This document shows, piece by piece, positions 1-12,800 of a stretch of DNA of 64,000 nucleotides. The notes beneath the pieces were generated by a model. It searched no databases. It was not told the origin of the DNA and saw nothing but the letters and a program-made list of their open reading frames with translations. Every line of letters begins with the position of its first letter. Position 1 is the stretch's first letter. The stretch comes from Cyclina sinensis (taxonomy: Eukaryota > Mollusca > Bivalvia > Venerida > Veneridae), in NCBI GenBank assembly GCA_012932295.1, contig JAAONU010000001.1, forward strand, positions 40,100,780-40,164,779, in the 5' to 3' direction. The position numbers and the translations under genes are program-made.

Positions 1-654
1 ACAGTAAAGTTACAGTTTAAGCTACTGAAAGAAACATTGTAACATCACTTTTTACTGCTTTCCGAATATGTGGAACTCTAATCAGTTTTGCCAGCGGTAG
101 TATGTTCAACTTGAATAACCAGGTTAATAAATTCCTGCCCTTTAAGCAAACTCTCTTAAGTCCTGCTGAAGTGCAGAAAATGACATTGACTACTTATCTA
201 TTACCTTGATGGAGATGATTGATTTACCATTTTCTTGTTTGTATCTAAGCCAGTAATCACCATTGATACCCACAAAGTTTTAAAAACTGCCATCTTTCAT
301 TATTCTTTATGACTGAACTTGCTTGAACCTTTTTTGTGATTATATTTTCTATAAAAACCCATTAAGTTGTATTCAGATATTAGACTAGTAATAGGTTGTT
401 TATTGTCTGTTCTAAAACTAATCACAACCTTTAAAAGCATGTAGCACTTTTGTATCTCAGTCAAAAAGAGCGAAAGTAATTATCTTGATGGCAATAAACA
501 GGAGAATTGATGCTAGAAAAATAGCACTTTCCTTCTGCCCACACACAGTATACTGAAATAGACTGCTGCCATATTTAGTGGTAAATATATCTATATTATT
601 ATGACTTCCACATCTTATATATGTGAATGTTTCTGTGTGCCACTCAAAGCCTTA

Positions 655-1430
655 TTTTTAACAATAGAAAGCGGGGACGGGATTATAGGAATGGCCTCCA
701 TCTGTCAGTACGTCCCTCCGTCCGTCCGTCCGTAACACTTTCGTGTCCACTCCATAACTTTTAAACAGCTAAAAAATTTATGAAATAACTTGGCACAAGT
801 GATCACCATTATGAGACTATGTGCAGAGCGCAATAATTGGGTTGCTTCCCACAAGGTCAAGGTCACAGTTAAAGGTCAAATATCCACATTTCACGTCTGC
901 TCTTTAACTTACTAACTTGGCTTACAAAAAGTTTTTTTTATTACTTTGTACAAATGATCACCCATATGACACAATGTGCAGAACCCAACATCTGTCTGTC
1001 TGTCCATCCATCTGTCCGTCCATAACACTTTCATTTCCAATCAATAACTTTTAAACTGCTGAAAATTTTTTGAACTAACTTGGCTTATGAAAAGTTTTTT
1101 TATTATTATGCACAAGTGATCACCGCTATGAAACAATGTGCAGAACCCAACATCTGTCTGTCCGTCCGTAACACTTTCGTGTCCCCTCCATAATTTTTAA
1201 ACTTAAATAACTTGGCACTCACCATTATGAGACAATGTGCAGAGCCCAATTATTGGGTTGCTACCCCCAAGGTCAAGGTCACACAAAGGTAATGTGTTAA
1301 AAGGTTTTCATTTCATTTCCACTTCATAACTATTAAACCGCTGAAAATTTTTTTAAATAACTTGGCACAAGTGATCACCATTATGAGGCGATGTGCAGAG
1401 CGCAATAATTTGGTTGACATGTAGCGGTAG
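655..1430 (+). repeat. Repeat with TCCG microsatellite and four partial direct copies
   Basis: A (TCCG)n run at about 712-733 precedes partial copies of one unit at about 734, 1022, 1168 and 1315. Each carries 'aacactttcgtgtcc'- or 'cttttaaac'-like text, and most also 'acttggcacaagtgatcacc' or 'atgtgcagagc'. The copies are diverged and truncated, which points to an old interspersed element with internal tandem structure. Confidence 0.6.
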
Positions 1431-2029
1431 CACTGGACAGTTTTGTATAAACATTGAAATATCTTCTGCCATAAAATTTCAATTCAGTTTATTCTAGTGA
1501 TGATATGGGAAACAAATAAGATATCTGTGGTCATCAGAACTGCTTTGCTATTGTTAGGTTTGAGGTCATTTTTGTGTGAATTTTGGACAAAATTACTGTT
1601 TCTCTAAATTTACCTTAGAGTAGGAAGTAACTGAAGCATCTAAAATTAAACAATACAACTTTTTTGTACAGCCTTTATTTGATAAACACGATTCAAATAG
1701 AGCAAGTTGTCATTTGAGACTAAAACTAATGGAAACTGTTTACCTTTAATTTCTGTTAATTTTATCTATAATTGTCGGGCATTTTTACTACTTTATCTCT
1801 CTGATCTTATCTATGGCCCTTTAGGTACTGCCATTAACAAACTCAATTTTAGTTACTTCCTGTAGTACATCATAGCAGTTGCAGTGACTTCTGCCTGAAT
1901 CAAGCCACTGACACTGCATTAATTGGAAGAAATAACGTTTAAGAGCAGTGAACCGCTGATTTACTTAGATTATTACATGATAATGATGATATATTGCTAC
2001 TCCAACCTTACTTTCCCTTGATCACTCTC

Positions 2030-2640
2030 ATTGTTTTCTTATGTTTTACGCTTGTCTGTTTTCCAAGAAAAAAATCGAGCTATTAATGGTCTCTGAGTCG
2101 TTGTCACTGGTGTTGTGCAAAAAAATTTTAATATATCTGATTGCTCATAAACCATAATGCTTAGAGTTTTGATATTTGGTGTGTAGCATTGTCTAGTAGA
2201 CCTCTTCCAAGTTAGTTCAAAACATGATCCCAGGATCAATATTTGCACCGCCCTAACCTGGGGCTTATAAATATACTTATAACTTTGAAAATCTTCATGT
2301 TGAAAACCATTTAACACAGAGTTTTGTAATTTAATGTGAGGCATCCTCTAGTAAACCTCTACAAAGATTGTTCATATTATATCCCTTAGTTCAAAATTAG
2401 CCCCACTCCAGGGGTCACTTGGTTTTGCTTAGACTTATATAGAGAAAAAAACATTCTCATAGGAAAGTACAAAGCCTAGAACTTAACCATATACTTACCT
2501 TGGATGGGGTACTACTTCCCTCCCCACCTGCATGGACCTTCCCCCCCCCCCCTCCCCCCACCTCCCGTCCGATTCATTTTTTTTTTTTGATGGGTAGATA
2601 CTTGCAAGCTTGTTTCTGATAAATAAAACTAATGAGCATT
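2030..2640 (+). repeat. Interspersed repeat copy 1 (pair with 19925-20850)
   Basis: Shares ordered blocks with 19925-20850: 'gagctattaa', 'attgcagcac'-like text, 'gtctagt.gacctct', 'tgaggcatc', 'attgttcatattat', 'ggtcacttggttttgc' and a closing 'tttttgatgggta...cttgcaagct'. A poly-C tract lies at about 2530-2550 in this copy. Confidence 0.65.
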
Positions 2641-3741
2641 GCAATTTAATTAATTGAATTTAAGTTTTTATTGACTGATTGTCTTTTGCTAGCATTACAG
2701 GATACTACAGGCTAAAGAAGGCTCTAAAGACAAAGTCCTACTGATTGTCAAGAATATCTACTTACACTAAATAAATACTGTTCCATTATATACTTTTATC
2801 ATGCTAGACAAAGGACACACCAATATATGTCAGGTTTAAATTCATATAGTAAGCATTTAGATATCATTTGGAATTTAAAATATCTTATTTTTAATAGCTA
2901 ATGAAATTAAAAGAACATTAAACGAAACTGAAAAAATTGTTTAATATGATAGGACATCTAAAGTTGAAGAATTTAAGACTTGTCAGCCAGATATAATTTT
3001 GTCATGCCAGATTATAAAACTCTGTATTTTTTTCTTTGTAATTAGACAGTGTATAAAAATTCATAAATTGCTGAGGACACTAAATTTGTAGCCTCATAAA
3101 ATGAAGTCATTTCCTTCACTGCTTTGTTGTTGATCACTTAAGTGACTCAAAACATGTTGTAATACATCTTTCCTCTATTCTGTTCCTTTTGTTTTCAATT
3201 TAGTCATTTATCAAATACCTTTACAAGAAATACTCCTTAGTGGTCATGTTTCCCATTTTGTCATAAATACATGTAATACTAAAATTCTTTTGCCTGGATA
3301 TGACAAAACAGTTTCATTCTAAATGATTGTATATTTGTAGCCACACAATAGTCTTGGGTAGTGTTCACATGTTTTTGTACATTAATATAAGCCTATCACT
3401 TTATTGTTTCTTTGTACCTTTTTATTGTTATATCTGTTACTTGTTCAGTCTCTTGAGCCTAATAATTGTGTTTGCTTGTCAGTCCTGTCAGGGGCTTCTT
3501 CTGACAAACCTGGGTGGTGGGCCACCAGCTAGTTCAAGAATGGTTACTGATTACTTGTCTGCCTCCTGCCTGGCACATAGGAAAAGGAATTGTGTAGTAT
3601 ATGTGTACAATAGTAGAGATGTATCCAGGGAGGCTGGCCTTTTCAGTATGGGTGACACTAAAACAATCAAGCGCTTTCTATCTTTAGAATAAAGACTTTG
3701 AAAAGCTTATTTCTAACACTGAGCCTGTACTATACTTGCAG
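2641..3741. other. Upstream intron, no coding feature seen
   Basis: AT-rich. An open stretch at 3327-3692 has no domain-like pattern, and I do not regard it as an exon. The intron ends with the acceptor at 3741. Confidence 0.5.
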
Positions 3742-3862
3742 GTGTGTCATACAGATGGTCAAGTATGTTTGATGTTGTATTTGTCATAGATGGATCAATT
3801 CCTATGTCTCAGCTGGCTCGCTTTGTTGTCGTCAGATTTATCCTGAAAGAGCTCATTGATGA
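3742..3862 (+). CDS. Exon 1: vWA1, first strand and MIDAS loop
   Basis: Acceptor tacttgcag, donor gtaagt, enters phase 1, leaves phase 2. Encodes MFDVVFVIDGSIPMS followed by an amphipathic helix ending ELIDE. The metal motif reads DGSIP instead of DxSxS, so the second Ser is missing. The phase-1 entry shows that at least one exon lies further upstream. Confidence 0.88.
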
Positions 3863-6800
3863 GTAAGTCCTGTTTCTTTTGGCTCTTTTGAATGACAGAT
3901 GAATTTTTTTATTTTCTCAATTAAAAATCTTTGCTGAATTTTAAGTAAGTGTAGTTAATGTCATGGTTTTAGACTTGAATAGGTTTCAGCATCAACCCTT
4001 AACCTGCTGGAACCGAAAGTGATTAGCCTTTGCCACCAGTATAGAGCCAGGCCAGCCTGCACATCCGTGCAGTCTGATCAGGCTCTATACTGTTGGTAGC
4101 TCCATTGTTGTATTTTGATATTGAAATCCCTTAAACTTTGAATGGACTGTTCCAAATTCAAAGCTGGGCAAATCCATTACAAAATTTCAGCATGTTCACG
4201 GTTAAGAAGCTAAATACAATAAAGCTTTGCTGATAAGACTAGTCAAAAAGTGGTCTGAGTAAAGTATCATCCTATTTAGGGGACTAAATTTTTGTTCCAT
4301 AATCTGGACTCAGGTTCTTTCAAACTGCAGATTTTTGCTTGATTTTGAAATAATCAAACTTCACTGTCACACAAAACAGTCTTTAATCACAAGTGAATCA
4401 ATATAGTTTTGAAAGAAATGCTAATCGTGGGGAAATGGAACGATACTTTTTTTGCTTTACATTTCACTTTATCAGCACAATATGATATAACTGCCTTCAG
4501 CAGGATAGAAGACTAGTGTGCCTAAGAGATGTAACTGAGAAATTAAAAAAACTGGTTCTTTTAATCACCTAGATTTGAGCTTGGTGCAGACAAGGGTAGG
4601 GTGGCCGTGTTGCTGTTTGATGCTGCAGGCGTGTACAACAGCATCAGGTTTGACACATATAACCATGACCATGCTACACTGAACAGTCGAATTGACAGTT
4701 TGCTATGGATCCAGAGACAGGAGACAGTCGATAACGCTGTTGGTAAGTTAAACACATAATGGGTTTGATAGAATTTTGTACATAACTTTTGTCTTACAAA
4801 GTCAACAAAAGTACAACAAAACTGTATGCCCACCATTTAGTTATGGATAAAATTATGACCTGAATGTAGCCTTTTGTCAGAATATAACCTATGATTCTGT
4901 CAGAAAGTGTGTACATTTCATTTTAATTCTTTATATAGCCTGTATTGCAATCTAACTATGGCAGTGTCTGTTATGTAAATTTGTAAGTTATAAACTTTGA
5001 CATAAAGAAGAAAAGTCAGACTATGAGAATACAATATATTGTAACAAAATAGTAAAGCTGTCAACTAAGGAAGTATGCAAGATTGGTTATAATCTTATAC
5101 ATTAGTGAACCAGACTTATATTTGCTAAGTGTTTGGGTATATTTCTGATGTATCATGCAATAAATGCAGAGCATATGTAGCCACACTACCAATATAATCT
5201 TAGAATTTTATGCTGCATCCTTTACTTTGGTTAAGGCTTCTCCTTTTGAGATTTAACTCCACACAGCCTACAGACAAGCAGTTGAAAGTGTTTTTAATTG
5301 AAAAATCATGTCATTAATCTGCCTATTTAGAATTTATTTTTAGTTTTAATTGGAGTCTTAAGTACCAAGAGTTTCTGTGATGAAATTGATGTGTTAAGTG
5401 GAACTGTCTTCTTTAATTTTCATCTTTAATGTTAAAAAAATTATCTTAATAAAAGACTTGTAACTACAATTTCAAAAAGTCATGCAGTTATAGATGGCTT
5501 AACAATGTGGCCATACCACATGGTATATGATGTCATTTAGACTGTCACAAGCAGAGTTTTTTGCCTCAATTTGGAGGAGAAAACTGCTGTATGTTAATTC
5601 TTCATCAGTTTAAACCAGATATAGTGCATGCCAAGCAGAAAATTGTGTCTTACATATACGTCCTAAGGATTCTTTCATCGGATGAACAGTTTGCTTAACA
5701 TAAGGGAAATAAAGAGTTCATAAAAATATTATTGCTATTGCAAAAAGTGCATCAGTTTTCCTGAATGTAAGGAAATTCTGTACATCTAACAAAAGAATCA
5801 TAAGGGCCAGTGTGTATGGGGCATAATTTTCCACTTTGCATGCGCTATATATACCATTGTAATTGATGAAGAAATAAAATACTTACAGGACTTTTCTGAA
5901 TCAGGGCAAAAAATGCTGCTTGTGACAGCCTAAATGACATCATTTACCAAGTGGTATGGCCACGCTTTTAATACACTGAAATGCATGTACAAAGAAAAGG
6001 GTTGCATACTTCCATTATACATATTATTGGCAGATACTTACAAATGACATTTTAGTTGAAATGAACCTTATCTTAATGGCCTGTTAAAGTAATTGTCAGT
6101 TTATTAGTTTTACCTATGTTTTTTAAATATGAGTTATTCAATTTTAAGAAGCACAAGTAATCAAAATATCTAACTTGCATGAAAGAAAACAATGAATCAG
6201 TAATATTGTTTTCGATTCACAAGGAAATTTCACAAAAATATTTGGCAATTTGGTCTATAGCTAATATTGTTGCACAATATGTTTCTGAATGTTCAGACAT
6301 ACAGTGTTGTTTTTTCAGAAATGTTTAGGTATAGACTTCACCTAGAAATTAGTATACAATTAAATCAAAGTCTTTATAGCTTTGTGATATGTATAGAATC
6401 AGCTTGTAATTTCTGTTGTTTTGTAAATTCAAGAATATTTTTTTTTTTTACATTTTATCTTCTATGAAATGCTCAGATTAAACGCAAATGAAACAGAAAC
6501 CATTCCAAAATAAAGTGATATATTATTGAAAATATTGCTATTCTTGATAGAAAAAAAGTATTTCAAGCTGTTTTCATTCTTCATTGATATTTCTTATTCT
6601 CTTACTGAAACCTCAAAGAGAATATTTCTTGCATAATCATGCATTATCTTTAGACTTCAGAGGTTTTTTTCCCACAAAATCTAATAGAATTTGTTTTCTG
6701 CAATAAAATTTAGATATGAAGATGCTCACTTGAATAAGATATTAGTGAAATTGCTATGCACTGTATTACATCAAAAGCTCTTCTAGTTAGAGTACATGCA

Positions 6801-9800
6801 TCACATTCTCCTCAATCAGTATTCCAATGATATTAAATGTTAAATAAGAGATTAAGTCTTCTCAGATAAGATGCAAAGAGAAACACTTTTAAGATAAGAT
6901 GCTACAGTAAAAATATTTCTCAGGTAAAGTGCTAGGAGAAAAACATCACAGGTAAGATGCTACAGTTAGAATGCTTCTCAGGTAAATTGCTAGGAGAAAA
7001 ACTTCACAGGTAAGATGCTACAGAAGAAATACTTCTCAGATAAATTGCTAGGAGAAAAACTTCACAGGTAAGGTGCTACAGGAGAAATACTTCTCAGATA
7101 AAATTGCTAGGAGAAAAACATCACAGGTAAGATGCTACAGGAGAAATACTTCTCAGATAAATTGCTAGGAGAAAAACTTCAAAGGGAAGATGCTACAGGA
7201 GAAATACTTCTCAGATAAATTGCTAGGAGAAAAACTTCACTGGTAAGGTGCTACTGGAGAAATACTTTTCAGATAAATTGCTAGGAGAAAAATTTCACAG
7301 GTAAGGTGCTACAGGAGAAATACTTCTCAGATATTAAGGTGCTAGGAGAAGATTTCACAGGTAAGATGCTACAGGAGAAATACTTTGCAGAAAAAATTCA
7401 CAGGTAAGATGCTGCAGGAGAAATACTTCTCAGAGAAGGTACAAGGAGAAAAACTTCATAGGTAAGGTGCTACAGGAGAAATACTCCTCAGATAAATTGC
7501 TAAGAGAAAAACTTCACAGGTAAGGTGCTACAGTTAGAATGCTTCTCAGATAAAGTGCTAGGAGAAAAACTTCACAGGTAAGATGCTACAGGAGAAATAC
7601 TTCTCAGATAAAGTGCTAGGAGAAAAACTTCACAGCTAAGATGCTACAGGAGAAATTTTACTTCTCAGATAAAGTGCTAGGAGAAAAACTTCACAAGTAA
7701 GATGCTACAGGAGAAATACTTCTCAGATAAAACTGCTAGGAGAAAAACTTCACAAGTAAGATGCTACAATTAGAATGCTTCTCAGATAAAGTGCTAGGAG
7801 AAAAACTTCACAGGTAAGGTGCTACAGGAGAAATTCTTCTCAGATAAAATTGCTAGGAGAAAAATTTCACAGGTAAGGTGCTACAGGAGAAATACTCCTC
7901 AGGTAAATTGCTAAGAGAAAAACTTCACAGGTAAGATGCTACAGTTAGAATGCTTCTCAGATAAGGTGCTAGGAGAAAAACTTCACAGGTAAGTCGTACA
8001 GGAGAAATACTTCTCAGATAAGGTGCTAGGAGAAAAACTTCACAGGTAAGATGCTACAGGAGAAATACTTCTCAGATAAAGTACTAGGAGAAAAACTTCA
8101 CAGGTAAGATGCAACAGTTAGAATGCTTCTCAGATAAGGTGCTTGAAGAAAAATTTCACAGGTAAGTCATACAGGAGAAATACTTCTCAGATAAGGTGCT
8201 AGGAGAAAAACTTTACAGGTAAGATGCTACAGGAGAAATACTCCACAGATAAATTGCTAAGAGAAAAACTTCAAAGGTAAGGTGCTACAGTTAGAATGCT
8301 TCTCAGATAAGGTGCTAGGAGAAAAACTTCACAGGTAAGATGCTATAGGAGAAATACTTCTCAGATAAAGTGCTAGGAGAAAAACTTCACAGGTAAGGTG
8401 CTACAGGAGAAATACTCCTCAGGTAAATTGCTAAGAGAAAAACTTCACAGGTAAGATGCTACAGTTTGAATGCTTCTCAGATAAAGTGCTAGGAGAAAAA
8501 CTTCACAGGTAAGGTGCTACAGGAGAAATACTTCTCAGATAAAATTGCTAGGAGAAAAACTTCACAGGTAAGGTGCTACAGGAGAAATACTTCTCAGATA
8601 AATTGCTAAGAGAAAAACTTCATAGGTAAGGGGCTACAATTAGAATGCTTCTCAGATAAAGTGCTAGGAGAAAAACTTCACAGGTAAGATGCTACAGGAG
8701 AAATACTTTTCAGATAAAGTGCTAGGAGAAAAACTTCACAGGTAAGATGCTACAGGAGAAATACTTCTCAGATAAAGTGCTAGGAGAAAGATGCTACAGT
8801 TAGAATGCTTCTCAGATAAGGTGCTTGGAGAAAAACTTCATAGGTAAGTCGTACAGGAGAAATACTTCTCAAATAAGGTGCTAGGAGAAATACTTTACAG
8901 GTAAGATGCTTCTGAATTTGCCTCAGATAAGGTGAAACTTGAGAAATACTTCTTAGATAAGGTTCTACTGGAAAGTACTCCCCAGATAAAATGCTACTGG
9001 AGAAATACCCTCCTTGAGAATTTTTAAGTACTCCCCAGACCAGGTGCTACTGGAGAAATACTCCCCAGATAAGGTGTTTGACAAAAACTTCTCAGATTAG
9101 ATGCTACTGGAAAAATACTTATCAGATAAGTTACTGGGAGAAATACTCCCAAGATATGTTCTCAAATACAGTGCTATGATAAATAACTGATAAGAGTTCT
9201 GAGTAAATGTTTCTGCTCATTCATTTGTCTTAAGCTCTACTGAAATAAAGAATCAAAGAGATTTTTTTTTTTCATAAAACATATTCTAATCGGAATTTGT
9301 CTTTTCAATTTTTGCAAATAAAAATTTTAATTGTAATGTTTAAGATTTTTCTACTTAATTCAAGATTCAAGATGGGTCTTCTCAAGTACAAATTTATATG
9401 TATAAGGTCTTCTCAGAAAAGATTATTATTTATAATAAAATGATGTGTGAGTGAATAGCATTCCATTTGAAATAGGTATTTTTAAGAAGGATAAAGGGAT
9501 TTCTTTCTGAAAAATGATGGAAGAATAGATCCTGAATAAGATGTAGACGAAAATAAGCCGTCTCAAATAAGATAAAGACAGGAGAATGTGTTAAGTGAAA
9601 GATGGCATTAAACTGTATCTGTCATCACCATTCCAATTCATTTTCTATTAGATTCTTCAGAAAGTGCTCATTGTAACTGAGGTCAAAAATCTGTTAACTT
9701 AAACCAATTAATTACTCACTTAAAGTGCTTCGTGTTGTTTCCCAAAACTAAGAGGTTAATAGAAAGAAGCCTTTTAACAATGTTTAGCATTTCCACAAGC

Positions 9801-12800
9801 TTTTTGGATGACTTACAATAAAAAAGTGACGTACACAAACAATTACCATGTAGGCATTTGATACCTTATAAATTTCTAATTGTTTTTCTTTTTAAAAGAT
9901 ATCTCTACCAGAACAAAAAGGACCAGAGAGAAAATATGAATTTCATGAGACAAAATTGGCCTGATTCGTGAATGTAGAACATCTGATAGAAAAGAACATA
10001 CTAATTATTTTTAACTAGGTATTTCAATGAAAACTGGAAATTAAAATGATGTTGTTGTTGTTCACACAGGTGGGTGGATTGCATCAGACTCAATAGTTTC
10101 AATTCATTATTTTTAGTTACAGTCAACCTATCATTATCAAACTTGGAAAGTTGATAGTTTATAGCATCATTTTTAGTGATTGCACCATTTTTGAAGGAGT
10201 TATTGCTCTTTGATCAAAATGATAACACCAAAGTTATTCTTTGAAAACCCTACTACTTATTTTTTTCACATTTTCTTTGTATGCAAATTCTGACTTTACC
10301 CTTTCTTCAAACAAGCACTGATTAGTGGGGGATATACTGTGAAATCATTTTTGTTCACGTAGGACGAATTTTCCCGTATTTCGCGCTAAGAACAATGCAC
10401 GAATTTAAGACCGCGCTTTTATTAAACTAATAAAGCATTTACGTTATCCGAATCTTGATCCTGTCCGAAATACCTGCATATATTTTTCCAATCACTTTTG
10501 ACCATTAGTTGTTGTTTTTAGCCAATATAACTTGAATAATCGGATGTTTTGGCAAATTCTTAATATTAAGCAAAATATAAATGAAACTTATTTTGTTTTC
10601 CTTTTAAGTACATGTATGTTTCGTTTGCATTTCCTTGAGTTGTTGAACGCTTGTCTGAAGCGTTTACTTTATTAGTAAAGTTAATTTTCGCAAGCGGCAA
10701 TGTTTTTTTTAGCGTAACTGAGTAGGGACTGGTTACAAAAGACCTGTCGGTATGGATCTTTTAATCTGTGTACACTTAACCTGTGTCAATTAACGTCAAT
10801 TAACAGTTGGACCTGTCAGTTTGTATATTCGAAAGCGAACCGCGGTAATTGACACGTATACACGCGTCGGTGGTGATCCAGCGTCATGCAGCTGTCGTCT
10901 GCTTTTTACGCTGATAAAAAAAAAAATGAATCTGAAATTTAATATGCGCGAATTTAGGACCGCGCGAACGTACTTTTTTTGCCGTTTGCGCGAAATTTCA
11001 TCCCAGCGAATTTAAATGATTTCACAGTACTCTCTGTGACAGTCTTGTTTCTACTTTGATAAAGAATATATGGCAGACTATATTTTTAGAATTGTTGATC
11101 TGCTGGCTGATTGGTCTATTAGTGTATCTAATTTGAGTGGAAGAACTTGTAGATTTTGAAGAATAATTCAGTAAAGTTAAAATAAAACTTGTTAAGCAGG
11201 CTTGTTTTTACATGATCATATTTCTACAAGAAGTCCATTTTATTTTGTGACCCAAAGGTCAAAAATAAAGAATGCACTGACCTCTAATTAATTTCACAAA
11301 CCATGAAGTGAAGACTGACTTAGCAAAGGAACCTTTCACTTAACAGGCAGGTTTTTAGTCTCCAACAGGTGAAACTAGTCTGGGACTATAGGTTTGTGTA
11401 GGTCCACCAGTCCTGTTGTCTGTTAGTTCAGCTTACAGAGGGAACTTATATATTTATAGGAGTTGATTGTTTTTGAGTAACCATGTTTCAAGATCTTGTC
11501 TGCTCCATGACTTTGTCAGTTATGGATTTTTTTTTCAATATATTGTTACACATTTGTTCATGTGTACAATGTACATATATTCGTAGCATGAGGTGTCACA
11601 TGCCAAAACCATATGATTGTGTGCTCTGAAGGTCAAAGTGGATGCTCAAACAATAATGAATAATGAATTAGCCAACCTGTTTGCTGTATCAGCTCCATTA
11701 CTTTAACATATTCACGGTTCATCATGAGGAAGATCTGTCTGTCCATCTGTCTGTCTATCAATCTATCTCTCAAAAACTTTGTGTTGCCCAAAGCATAAGA
11801 GCTTCAGTGATGAAACATTACAGGAATATTCTGCAGCATCTGACTATACGCACCTGAGGTTTGCTTGTTCATCTATCTGATACAAGTTCTGTGTAACAGG
11901 TATCTCTAAAAGCATTGTTTTGCATAAAAATATTTCATTTCCTTGGCTATTAAAAGTAGAAAAGTTATGATATTGAAATCAGAAGGTAACTGGTCAAGGT
12001 AACTAGTCCCATCTATTACAAAAGAATGACCTTGCAGACTAACCTCAAACTAGGTACCGGTAGGTTTGTCATTACCAGGAGAAGAAAGGTCTTCATGCAG
12101 GCTTCTGTTTGTCAGCATGAAATGAGTTCTGGCAAATCACCTATCTTGGGTAATATATGTCATAAGCTGTTTTCATTTAAGATGAGCCATTATCCTTGTA
12201 AATTCAATAAATTGTTGCATGTGCATGATGAACTGTTGCCAGTCTGTGAATTGAAAACATGTCATCTATTATTGACTGGCTGATTTATTTGAAAAGCTGT
12301 TTCCTTTTCACTCAAGTATTTTGCAGAAGAGACTTGGAGATAATTTCCTCTAATTCTATCATATCCAGACCTGAAATAGAAATTTCTGATTGTAAAAAGC
12401 ATTTATTTGATATTGCTTCAAATTTGTTCTTTACAAACCAAATAGTGGGAAATAAATAAGAAAAAGGGAAAAAAAGGAAACCATAGAAATTTTAATTACA
12501 CTGTAGTTGAACTTCATAACATCTGCGGAAATTCATAAAACTACTGGGATAGCTCATAAACTGTCCACGTTTCATAATTCTTCTAAAACAATTTATGTCA
12601 GCTTTATAGAGAGGTGTGCAAATCTGGCCATATATTAGCCAAACAAGTATATTTCTATTTTTCTTATGGAATCTTATCAGATGAACAGCAAAATATTATC
12701 TTCCTCAACTTTTAAAGAATTTGAACTTGCAACACATCCTGGAATTCAAAGGTCATTCTAATTGATTTAAGAATCTGTGGCCTTGATCTTTCACCAGGAC

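Noticed and set aside
3327..3692. Open frame of 121 codons just upstream of exon 1
   Set aside because: No vWA, Cys-module or signal-peptide pattern in a usable phase, and the N-terminal part is low-complexity hydrophobic text. I could not place a convincing exon here.
6850..9165. CRISPR-like or coding tandem array
   Set aside because: Units are directly contiguous with no unique spacers, the host is eukaryotic, and stops occur in the frames. It is a minisatellite.
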